Assembly: GCA_002862205.1 (NCBI GenBank)
Contig: PKCN01000170.1
Location: forward strand, 1-34,151
Source of the DNA: Planctomycetaceae bacterium
Lineage (GTDB): Bacteria; Planctomycetota; Planctomycetia; Pirellulales; Pirellulaceae
DNA: 34,151 bases
Direction: 5' to 3'
Below the pieces are notes generated by a model. That model worked only from the letters and a program-made list of their open reading frames with translations, did no database searches and was not told the DNA's origin. Shown piece after piece: positions 1 through 7,989 of the stretch (positions are counted from its first letter, which is position 1; the number at the start of each line of letters is the position of its first letter). The position numbers and the translations under genes are program-made.

Positions 1-6
1 GCTCCT

Positions 7-2550
7 ATGCCAAGAACTGGAAACGAAGCTCGATCCAGTCGCTTCTCTGGTGCAACGTCCGAAGGATCTTTGGGCGAAGATATTCTTTGGCGTGATCGTT
101 TGCGAAGGGAAGTTGACCAGTGGCGGGAACGTCAGATCGAATGCGATCTTCGCGAAGGTCGTGTGGATGAACGAGAATCCGAACTACGAAATCGGGAAAC
201 AGAATTGTGGTCCCGGGCGGAAAATCTTCATCGTCGGGAAGCTCGTCTGCAATCCCAAGAGACGGCAAATTTTCAACTGTATGATGAATTTTCCCAAAGG
301 CAGCAGGAGCTACTTGCGCTTCGGGAAGAAAATCGTTTGAGGGAAGAGGGTTTTCACGCTCGTGAGATTGTTCTTCGTGATCAGGAATTGCAGTACCGCA
401 GTCAGCTGGAAGAGGCGACTCGTCGCCTCCATCAATCACAGCAACAGGCAGATGCAGCCGCTGGATCTGTTGCCGAGATGCGTGAGCAGTTTGAGTCACT
501 GAATACCCAAATCGAGCAACTGTCCATACAACATGTGGAGATCGAAGCTCGTGAAGAAACTCAGCGTTCAGAGCATGAGCAACATCGGAAAACGCTTGAA
601 CTCGCACGGGATCAGGCGGTGCAGGAGCATGCTGCGAGCGAGAACCGGAGGCAGGTAGCGGAGGAGCAAGTTGCCGAGCTGGAAGAGCAAATTGTTCACT
701 TGCGGGCCACGCACGGATCCAGTGAGTCTGAGCAGTTGACGCGCTTGTCCGACAGTGAAGCCGAAGCAGAGAGTCTCAGGCAACAGGTGGAAGAGTTGCA
801 ACAAATGGTGTCCGAAGCCCGAAATGAGGCTGAAGTACTTCGAGCTGATTATGAGCAGGCTCGCTCGTCGGTTCAGCAACTCGAAAGCATCGTTTCGGAA
901 AGTCAGGGACGGGGAAACGAGAATCGTGAACAATGGATCGCTGAAACCAGCGAACTGAGATCCGCGGTGGAAAAACTCTCCTCGGAAATGGCACAAGCCA
1001 ATCATGAACTCAATCAATTGCGTGAAGCAAACGAGGATCTGAATCGGCGGCTCACCGAAGTCCAACAGGAACGGGATCAAGCCCGCCAGGAGATGGAAGC
1101 AAGGCCGAGTCAAGATGAAGTGGACTCGCTTCGCGGTCAGCTACAATCTGCCAATGAACATTTGGGAACCATGCAGCTTGAACAAGAGCAGACGCTGGTC
1201 AGGCTGGAGGCGGCAGAGCAGCAAGGTGAACGTGTTGAGTCGTCAGATGACCCCAAAGCCACTCACGCCGATGCCGTCTGGGGACAGGTTGGCAATGTGC
1301 AGGCCGATGTGCCCAGAGCAGATTCTGCTCAGGAAGTCGCTCAAGGAAAGTTGGAAAATCAGCGTGTTGACGAAAGCGAAACCACCGAGCAGTCAGCACC
1401 TGACCAGCAGGCCAATGCGAATTCGGCAGAGCACACGGTTGTCGGTGAGCAAGCAGTTTCTGAGGCGGATCCAGATCAACAAGACAACGATTTGTATAAA
1501 ACGCATCTAGAGAACGAGATGCGGGTCGATGGCGAATTGCCAGATGGCGACCAGATCGTGGATGGATCACTCGCCAGTAAATTGATTCAGGATTTCGAAG
1601 CGGAGGATGATTTTTCATCGTCAAGATCCGCTCAGCTTGACAGTTCGTTGGATGCTTTCTCGAATCTCACCTACTCAGGGGAAGAGAGAGATGGTTTGAG
1701 CTTCACTGGCTATGTTCGTCCTGAGTCGGAAGATTGGTCAGCGGAAGCAGAAACCAGCGATCAAGAATCGGAAACTGTCTCGGATGCGTTTGATGAGTCG
1801 GATGATCTCGCTGGCGAAGCCACTGTTGGGCTCTATGAGTCTGGTAGCGAAGTGGGCGATGAAGTGGATGGTGCTGAGAACGATCATGACCATCAGCAGC
1901 AGCGAGATCGGGATATTGAAGTCGAGGCTGATGCGACAGAATTGGATGAGCATCCGCCAGAGGCCGTTGAATCTTCAGAGACCGCCCAATCCACTCACTC
2001 TGAAGATGACTCCGAAGAAGATGATGACACGATCGAAGCGTACATGAATCGGCTGCTCAAGCATGTGCGAGGTGATGGTGACCAGGCAGCGAATGATAAA
2101 TCAAGTGCGGCTGAAGATAATGCAGAAGAAGTAGACGCAGCTCAAGAAGAGGATCTTGAACCTCTTGATCCGAATGCCCCTCTCGTCCCCAGATCTCTGG
2201 CGCCCGAGCGGGATACTGACCTCAACGCGATGCGTGAGCTGGCGAATACTTCTGCCCGGATCGCGATTAAACGCAGCGCGCGTTTGCAATCTCGTAATAC
2301 CCAAGTCAAGGGATTGATTCGCCTGGTGTACGCTCTGGGTGCGATCTCGTGCGGTGCTGTGTGTTACATGTTCCTGATTGGATTCCCCTTGTACATGGCC
2401 GCTGCGATGACTGGTGTGGTTGCCGTCGTTTATATTCGTGAGGCCATGCAGCTCTTCCAGGAAGCCAGCTATCAGTACAACGCGGCGACGAACGCATTGC
2501 AGGATGAAGAGACTGCTCCCGCGGAAAATGAGCAGTATGCTGACGAGTGA
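7..2550 (+). CDS. Large coiled-coil, acidic protein with C-terminal membrane hairpin
   Basis: I do not recognise a named family. Residues about 25-410 are rich in Glu, Gln, Arg and Leu with heptad-like spacing, which predicts a long coiled coil. Residues about 410-720 are acidic, rich in Ser/Asp/Glu/Gln and probably disordered. Near residues 672-690 there is a short ordered-looking motif (DDTIEAYMNRLLKHVRG). Residues about 770-815 are hydrophobic and probably form two closely spaced membrane helices, followed by a short acidic tail. The protein is therefore probably anchored in the membrane by its C-terminus, with the coiled coil in the cytoplasm, as a scaffold or tether; that role is inference. 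The first ATG is only six bases from the window edge and the frame is open to the edge, so the true start may lie upstream and the gene may be partial. It ends before a 586-base gap. Confidence 0.8.
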   Translation: MPRTGNEARSSRFSGATSEGSLGEDILWRDRLRREVDQWRERQIECDLREGRVDERESELRNRETELWSRAENLHRREARLQSQETANFQLYDEFSQRQQELLALREENRLREEGFHAREIVLRDQELQYRSQLEEATRRLHQSQQQADAAAGSVAEMREQFESLNTQIEQLSIQHVEIEAREETQRSEHEQHRKTLELARDQAVQEHAASENRRQVAEEQVAELEEQIVHLRATHGSSESEQLTRLSDSEAEAESLRQQVEELQQMVSEARNEAEVLRADYEQARSSVQQLESIVSESQGRGNENREQWIAETSELRSAVEKLSSEMAQANHELNQLREANEDLNRRLTEVQQERDQARQEMEARPSQDEVDSLRGQLQSANEHLGTMQLEQEQTLVRLEAAEQQGERVESSDDPKATHADAVWGQVGNVQADVPRADSAQEVAQGKLENQRVDESETTEQSAPDQQANANSAEHTVVGEQAVSEADPDQQDNDLYKTHLENEMRVDGELPDGDQIVDGSLASKLIQDFEAEDDFSSSRSAQLDSSLDAFSNLTYSGEERDGLSFTGYVRPESEDWSAEAETSDQESETVSDAFDESDDLAGEATVGLYESGSEVGDEVDGAENDHDHQQQRDRDIEVEADATELDEHPPEAVESSETAQSTHSEDDSEEDDDTIEAYMNRLLKHVRGDGDQAANDKSSAAEDNAEEVDAAQEEDLEPLDPNAPLVPRSLAPERDTDLNAMRELANTSARIAIKRSARLQSRNTQVKGLIRLVYALGAISCGAVCYMFLIGFPLYMAAAMTGVVAVVYIREAMQLFQEASYQYNAATNALQDEETAPAENEQYADE

Positions 2551-3136
2551 GACACGTTGATAACCATGCTAACTTTCTCCGATGGATTTTGATTGTCCCC
2601 CCGAGACAGTTCATGCAGGTTTTTTCCGGGTCGGAGCGTGAAGCGAAATCTGGTAGCGGTGTCTCCCAGGTCGAAAGATTTTGCAGATTTCAGCTTGCCG
2701 ATTGCGGTCATTTTCCTGTGTTCGTAGAAAGGCAAACGCCTGTCCTTTGGCTTGCCGCATCTGTTTGGTTTCCTGTGGCCTGACACCCTTCGAGGAGCCA
2801 TTTGGTTTCGCATTTGGTCTGATTGCGTACACTGGGAACAGCTTATTCAGGCCTTCTGTTCGTTTTGATGGCTTGCTGACGCCCTGTCAATTGAGGCGAT
2901 CGATTGTGTTGAAAGCGGCAGAGAATTCAAAGTCGTGGATTCCGGGGAAGTGCTGGAGTCGATTTGTTAATTGAGTCGGATCTCAGCTGCTGCGGTTGTG
3001 AAGGGTCGACTCGCTGCTCCGGGCATGGAAAGATGGTTGGTGGGGAATGATGTGGTGCAACGGCATCACTTCTGTGGGCGGATAACGTCTGGGTGCGATT
3101 CTGGGTGCGATTCTGGGTTCAACAAAGAGGCTTGGG
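2551..3136. other. Intergenic gap, no convincing gene
   Basis: This gap lies between the coiled-coil gene and the sigma factor gene. Short open frames occur on both strands, but none has a recognisable domain, composition or ribosome site. The only structure I can point to is a 12-base tandem repeat at its right end. A promoter for the sigma/kinase cluster is expected here but I cannot identify one. Confidence 0.6.
3089..3120. repeat. 12-bp direct tandem repeat before sigma gene
   Basis: The unit CTGGGTGCGATT occurs twice head to tail (3089-3100 and 3101-3112), followed by a partial third copy CTGGGTTC. It ends 16 bases before the sigma factor start codon and so lies in the likely 5' leader. 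Confidence 0.75.
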
Positions 3137-3745
3137 ATGACTGGTCATAGTGAACGCAGACCAATCAGCGATAAAAACATTGTGTCAGCTTCAGACAGTT
3201 GGTCCAGCGAGAGTCAATCTGTCGAGGCGATCTGGTATCAGTTCGGGGATCAGTTTCGCCGTCGGGCACGCACTCGTTTGCGGCAGTATGGGCTCACCGG
3301 ACAAGCAGAGTCGATGGACATTTGCAACGATGTGATGGCGGAGATGGCGAAAGGTTTCAATACCAAGGGTGTGACACCGGATGATGCTCTGGCTTACGTT
3401 TTGCGTGCCATTGATAATCAGGTGCTCGATACATTCAGACGGTTAGCCAGACAATGTCGGGATTTTCGTCGCAACGAAACTGTCCCGGTCGATGAGTTGC
3501 CAGTCGCAAATCAAGGCCATTCACCAAGTCAGATAGCGTTGCATCGGGAAGTGATCGCACGGATTCAGGCTTTGCTCAACGAGGAAGATGCGTTGGCTGT
3601 CAGCATGATGCTTGAAAATCGTGACTGGAATGAAATTGGTGAGTCACTCGGTGTCAAGCCGGATACCGTTCGAATGCGGGTCAGGAGAGCATTGGAACGT
3701 GTTCGCGAAGAAATCGGTTTCCGCGACGGAGAGTCGGATGACTGA
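3137..3745 (+). CDS. ECF-type RNA polymerase sigma-70 family factor
   Basis: This is a 202-residue protein of sigma-70 family architecture with only regions 2 and 4, as in extracytoplasmic-function sigma factors. Region 2 spans about residues 25-105. Region 4 spans about residues 135-192 and includes a helix-turn-helix stretch (DWNEIGESLGVKPDTVRMRV) followed by the basic recognition helix RRALERVREE. It would direct RNA polymerase to specific promoters in the cytoplasm. The ATG at 3137 has AGAGG six bases upstream. The gene overlaps the next by eight bases, so translation is probably coupled, and the neighbouring kinase-like genes suggest that its activity is controlled by phosphorylation or by a kinase-like partner. 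Sigma factors next to Ser/Thr kinases are a known planctomycete arrangement. No anti-sigma factor of the zinc-binding type is visible. Confidence 0.9.
   Translation: MTGHSERRPISDKNIVSASDSWSSESQSVEAIWYQFGDQFRRRARTRLRQYGLTGQAESMDICNDVMAEMAKGFNTKGVTPDDALAYVLRAIDNQVLDTFRRLARQCRDFRRNETVPVDELPVANQGHSPSQIALHREVIARIQALLNEEDALAVSMMLENRDWNEIGESLGVKPDTVRMRVRRALERVREEIGFRDGESDD
3728..3733 (+). promoter_or_regulatory. Shine-Dalgarno site of pseudokinase gene
   Basis: GGAGAG lies inside the sigma gene, four bases before the ATG at 3738. It supports that start over the longer in-frame opening at 3612, which would overlap the sigma gene by 134 bases. Confidence 0.6.
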
Positions 3746-5168
3746 CTCTTCTGACGTGTCGATGACCACCATTGATGGTCTTATCAGTTGGCTTAATCAG
3801 CAACGAAGAAACAATACGGCAGCTTCTTTGGCTGACTTGCTCGATGGGCAGATGCTGGATCACAATGCGGTTCTTGATCTTGCCTGCATTGATCTGATGC
3901 ATCAGCATCGAAATGGTCACCCGGTTTATGCTGAGGAATATGTTCGGGACTTTCCCCAGCTGGATCGAACCAGTGATTTGCTTGATCTGATCGATGCGGA
4001 GTTGTGCGTTGCGGCAGAGTTGCGAGAACCCGTTGAGTTGACGGCTTACTGCAAGAGGTTTCCTGATCTCGCAGGTGAGATTGAGGAGTTGGCGCAGCTT
4101 GACCTCAATCCGGATGTGCCGTGCTTTCACCGAGGTTCTGAAGTTAGAGGTTCCGGACATGATCCAAGCCAAGTGTCGCATTTCGATGCCTCTTGTTTGA
4201 CGATGAATGATCCGGACAGTCCGCTGAGCGGTTTTTCCATCGATCCAGCAGGGGCATCGGGTGATCAGGAGTTGTCGGAGGGTCGCACCGTTTCAATCGA
4301 GGCGCTACGTGAGGATTACCCACTGGCGATCCCTGATTGGTTCTTGGTCGATGAATGTCTCGCGCGTGAAAAGGACTGCTGTTTGTTGCGTGGCCGCGAT
4401 GATGTTCGTGGCATTTCCGTTGCGATGAAAATCATCCGTGTGCCCCGCTTGATGTCCGACAGGGATGTCATTGATTTGCTGGATGTTTGCGAGGCAGCTT
4501 CGCGTGTGCAGAATCCTCACTGGGTAGCACCACAGATGGCTGCTGTTCAAATGGGATATCTGGGTGTCATTCGTCCATGGCAATTTGCGAACCCCTGGCA
4601 GCCAACCTCGCGTGCACGGTGTGCTGAAAGTGGTGGCTCGGACAGTTCCATCACCAATGGATTGAAATCTGATACCTCGAATCATGTCGAGCTGGATGAG
4701 ATGTTTGTTTCGCATCGCTGGCGACAGTTGGCTGAGGTCGCTTTTGCGGTTGAATCGGCTCATCGATCGGGGGCGACTCATGGTGCGATTCATGCCGCTA
4801 ACCTTGCCGTTGACCATCAAGGTAAAGTTTGTGTTTTTGACGCAACGTCAAGTCGCGTGGCATTGCAACGCTGGCTGGGTACTGATTCCAGCGTCATTCA
4901 AAGTCTTGATCAACGCATTCAGATGGACGTGCAGGATGTGGTGACGTTGGTGTGTGATACTGCCAAATGGTGTCCCTCTCGTGCGAGTGAGCAGCTTGTG
5001 AACCAGGTGTGGCACTCCGTCTCGGGACATGAAGAATCACGGTTGGCGTGCATTGGTGAGATTCTGATGCAATACGCAGACCAACATCAAATCAGTCAGA
5101 ATTCTGGTGCTGAGCCGCAGTTGCGATGGCGTACTCGTATTTCGCGGTGGTGGTTGCGGAAGAATTGA
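3738..5168 (+). CDS. Degenerate protein kinase-like protein (predicted pseudokinase)
   Basis: This is a 476-residue protein beginning MTDSSDV, with its start overlapping the sigma gene stop by eight bases. Residues about 10-120 form an acidic helical region with two repeated 'Y...FP(D/Q)L' elements (YAEEYVRDFPQL and LTAYCKRFPDL), resembling the N-terminal region of many planctomycete Ser/Thr kinases. The C-terminal half follows the kinase fold order. A lysine in VAMKII (K231) corresponds to the beta-3 lysine. HGAIHAAN at 348-355 sits where HRDxKPxN is expected, and FDAT (D368) where DFG is expected. The glycine loop is absent, the catalytic Asp is Ala350 and the catalytic-loop Lys is His352; Asn355 and Asp368 remain. 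Phosphotransfer is therefore unlikely, and an allosteric or scaffolding role towards the sigma factor or the downstream kinase is inferred. No membrane segment is seen. Confidence 0.78.
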   Translation: MTDSSDVSMTTIDGLISWLNQQRRNNTAASLADLLDGQMLDHNAVLDLACIDLMHQHRNGHPVYAEEYVRDFPQLDRTSDLLDLIDAELCVAAELREPVELTAYCKRFPDLAGEIEELAQLDLNPDVPCFHRGSEVRGSGHDPSQVSHFDASCLTMNDPDSPLSGFSIDPAGASGDQELSEGRTVSIEALREDYPLAIPDWFLVDECLAREKDCCLLRGRDDVRGISVAMKIIRVPRLMSDRDVIDLLDVCEAASRVQNPHWVAPQMAAVQMGYLGVIRPWQFANPWQPTSRARCAESGGSDSSITNGLKSDTSNHVELDEMFVSHRWRQLAEVAFAVESAHRSGATHGAIHAANLAVDHQGKVCVFDATSSRVALQRWLGTDSSVIQSLDQRIQMDVQDVVTLVCDTAKWCPSRASEQLVNQVWHSVSGHEESRLACIGEILMQYADQHQISQNSGAEPQLRWRTRISRWWLRKN

Positions 5169-5296
5169 TTCATGCGGTGCTGGATCGTCAGGCAGAATGA
5201 GTACCGGGTGATGTGATCGTGATCTGCAAGTGAAACAGGTTGCCTTGGGATTGATCTGTTACCATGGTTTCTGCAAGTCAATGCGTCCTTGTTCGT

Positions 5297-5300
5297 GGAG
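5297..5300 (+). promoter_or_regulatory. Shine-Dalgarno site deciding the kinase start
   Basis: GGAG is followed by an eight-base spacer and the ATG at 5309. The earlier in-frame ATG at 5264 has no purine-rich site at a suitable distance, and the protein from 5309 begins directly with the zinc-ribbon cysteines. Confidence 0.65.
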
Positions 5301-5308
5301 ATCAGTGC

Positions 5309-7846
5309 ATGCGGATCAACTGTCCCAGTTGCGAGAAATCGTTGTCGCTTGGTCAGCCGAAAAAGGGGCGTTATCGACCCAAGTGCAAATACTGCGGGGA
5401 GCCATTTGATTTGCGGATTGACTCGGATGGGAAGCCTGCACTTGGACTGGGGCTTGAGGTAACGCAGCACTCTGCTGAGCGGGATGTGTCTTCTGGATCC
5501 CGGCACAAGTCGGCATCGGTGCTGAGGGAAGACGATACCACGAGTATTCCCCAACGTCTGGGAGGTTACCGTGTTTTGCGTCTCTTGGGGCGCGGCGCAA
5601 TGGGGACTGTTTATGAGGCCAAACAGATCTCTCTGGATCGTTTGGTTGCTTTGAAAACGATTCGTGGGCGGCTCGCCGAAAATCCTGCCTCACTCGCCAG
5701 ATTCACACGCGAAGCGTATGCGGCAGCCCAACTGACCCATCACAATGTTGTCCAAATCTATGACTTCGGAGAAGACGCTGGTCTCCACTTCTTCAGCATG
5801 GAGTGGGTGCGCGGTGGGCCGTTGGACCACTTGATTCGAGAGAAGGGACGACTCGAACCACGACTCGCTGTCAGTTATGCAGTCCAAGCGGCACGTGGAC
5901 TGCAGTTTGCACATTCTCATGGAATGGTGCACCGTGATATCAAGCCAGCCAATCTTTTGTTGACCAACGATGGTGTCATCAAAGTTGCAGATCTTGGACT
6001 CGTCAAAATTCCTGATCATGGTGATGCCGATTCGGTACAGGATGATGCAGTCGATTTGGCCAGCGGTACGCAGGTCACGATGCAGGGCACTGCGGTTGGC
6101 ACCCCTGCATACATGGCACCTGAACAGAGTGCTGATGCCGCTGGGGTTGATGCTCGCGCCGACATTTATTCACTGGGTTGCACGCTGTTCTTCATGCTTG
6201 CAGGTCACCCTCCGTTCGAAGGAACGGTTGTGTCAGAGATCAAGGAGCAGCATGCGACTGCGAAACCACCCCGCTTGAGCGAGATCAATCATCGCGTGCC
6301 CGAAGAACTACAGCGGATTGTTTCCAAGGCGATGGCGAAACAAGCCGATCAACGCTATGAATCATTGGCCGGCATGATCCGCGACTTGGAATCTTACCTC
6401 GGACTATCTGCGGAAAGCGACTTTTCACCGACCTCTCAGCAGGCTGATGCGTGGGAGGCTGTCGCGAGCAAGTACCGTGATGCAACACGGTGGGAGAAAG
6501 TTTCAGACTTGTTGCTGTGGACGTGTTTTCTGTCTTCGCTGGGATTGACCTGCTTGTTGGCGTGGTTTGGCGGAGGCCCAAAATGGATTCTGACAGGACT
6601 CGGTATCGTAGTGGGTGTTGTCGCTTTCGCTCAGATGTCGGGTGAACGACTGGTGGAAAGTCCCATCGTTGATCATGTCCGAAAGTGGTTGGGGACATGG
6701 TCTGGATGGGATTGGGTGCTGACTTTGGCGGGTCTGCTGACGACGGGCCTGCTGGTGGTGTTTTGTGGCTTGTGGCCCGGGTTGCTGGTTGGTCTCCTGC
6801 TGGGGGCGACCATCGGGTTCTGTATTGACCGCGTGATTGTCTTGCCGGTTTGGAAGGCACAACGTAGTCCATTGGCGGAAGCGGAACGCCTGATTCGAGA
6901 TTTGCGAATCAGTGGTACCGATGAAGATGGCTTGCGCTCGTTTGTGGCACGTTACAGTGGCCGAGGTTGGCAACGTCTGTATGAAGCATTGTTCGGGTAT
7001 GAGTCGCTCATTCAAATGCGAGAGAAGCTTCGTCGTGATTCATCATTCACCGGACCCGCTGATGTCAATTCTCTGCGTGATCGTGTTTGCGTCTTACTTC
7101 GCAGTAAGACAGAGACGCATCAGAAAATAAAAGATCATCGGCGTTTGGCAACCATTGAAGAGCGCGGACTGGAACGCGAGGGATTGTCACAAGACGAAGC
7201 TCGTGATCGCGCATGGCAGATCGCTGCGGCCGTCATGGAAAATACCAGAGTGGAATCAGATTCCGAATCGTCAGCACGATCCGGAAATGCCCAAGCAGCA
7301 ATTCAGAAACGCGTTCGTATGAAGCAGATGATCGCCGACGCGCGAAGTGGAAAATATCGGCGAGAACCTGAAACGTTGGCCGTTGCTCGATTTGCCATGG
7401 GGGGACAGACGCGATTGTTAGGCGGATGTCTGTTGCTTTGCCTGTTTGCCCTCTGGGGAAATAGCCGGGGCCTGTTTGATCAGTTCAAGCAAATCGATGC
7501 TCTGGAAGCCGTCCGTAGTGGGGGGCTCGATCTTGATCAGGTCGGTACGGCGTTGAAGGGTGCTGCCGTTACCGCCAATGACGCGGAATCAAGCAACCTC
7601 CTGTTCGCTTGGAGTATTCATGCCTGGTCGCTCGGATTCGCCGGGCTGTTGTTGACGCTTTCCAGTTTTGTCTCAGGATGGAGAATGACACCGTTTGCAA
7701 CTGCTGCCACTCTGGTAATCCTGTTTGGACCTGCTCTGGGGATCCCCGGTTGGGGTTCAATCGTCGCGCCATGGATGGTTGCAGCAGTCATTGGCATTGT
7801 GATCTATCTGCCAGGAATCATTTGGGGTGAACGCTCAGATGAGTGA
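5309..7846 (+). CDS. Membrane-bound Ser/Thr protein kinase with N-terminal zinc ribbon
   Basis: The protein is 845 residues from the preferred start. Residues 5-29 hold two CxxC pairs (C5/C8 and C26/C29), a small zinc-ribbon-like element. Residues about 86-350 form a complete Hanks-type kinase domain: glycine loop GRGAMGTVYEA, ATP-anchoring Lys116 in VALKT, catalytic loop HRDIKPAN with Asp210, DLG at 228 in place of DFG (common in bacterial kinases), and MAPEQ of the activation segment. After a linker there are two long hydrophobic blocks (about 390-440 and 465-510), a charged helical segment (about 515-690) and a further hydrophobic cluster to the C-terminus, so the tail is a multi-pass membrane region with no extracellular sensor domain that I recognise. 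It lies 140 bases after the pseudokinase and probably belongs to the same signalling unit as the sigma factor. An alternative start at 5264 would add 15 residues. Confidence 0.9.
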   Translation: MRINCPSCEKSLSLGQPKKGRYRPKCKYCGEPFDLRIDSDGKPALGLGLEVTQHSAERDVSSGSRHKSASVLREDDTTSIPQRLGGYRVLRLLGRGAMGTVYEAKQISLDRLVALKTIRGRLAENPASLARFTREAYAAAQLTHHNVVQIYDFGEDAGLHFFSMEWVRGGPLDHLIREKGRLEPRLAVSYAVQAARGLQFAHSHGMVHRDIKPANLLLTNDGVIKVADLGLVKIPDHGDADSVQDDAVDLASGTQVTMQGTAVGTPAYMAPEQSADAAGVDARADIYSLGCTLFFMLAGHPPFEGTVVSEIKEQHATAKPPRLSEINHRVPEELQRIVSKAMAKQADQRYESLAGMIRDLESYLGLSAESDFSPTSQQADAWEAVASKYRDATRWEKVSDLLLWTCFLSSLGLTCLLAWFGGGPKWILTGLGIVVGVVAFAQMSGERLVESPIVDHVRKWLGTWSGWDWVLTLAGLLTTGLLVVFCGLWPGLLVGLLLGATIGFCIDRVIVLPVWKAQRSPLAEAERLIRDLRISGTDEDGLRSFVARYSGRGWQRLYEALFGYESLIQMREKLRRDSSFTGPADVNSLRDRVCVLLRSKTETHQKIKDHRRLATIEERGLEREGLSQDEARDRAWQIAAAVMENTRVESDSESSARSGNAQAAIQKRVRMKQMIADARSGKYRREPETLAVARFAMGGQTRLLGGCLLLCLFALWGNSRGLFDQFKQIDALEAVRSGGLDLDQVGTALKGAAVTANDAESSNLLFAWSIHAWSLGFAGLLLTLSSFVSGWRMTPFATAATLVILFGPALGIPGWGSIVAPWMVAAVIGIVIYLPGIIWGERSDE

Positions 7847-7989
7847 CGTGAGTGCGTGAAGCCTCACATGCACAGCCTCAGAAAAGTCCAATTCATCGTG
7901 CATTGACCAAGACCGGTCACGAAGCAGATGGTGGATTTCCAAATGCGATGTGACAGGCATTCCATAGGCTGACTTGTGTGAATACCTGG

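Noticed and set aside
2547-2974. Short + strand open frames in the gap before the sigma gene
   Set aside because: No domain or ribosome site, Cys/Phe/Arg-rich random-looking sequence, and mutually overlapping frames.
3612-3737. Longer N-terminus for the pseudokinase inside the sigma gene
   Set aside because: It would overlap the conserved sigma region 4 by 134 bases; the ATG at 3738 has its own ribosome site.
5264-5308. Longer N-terminus for the zinc-ribbon kinase
   Set aside because: No Shine-Dalgarno site near 5264, whereas GGAG is well placed for 5309 and the zinc ribbon starts there.
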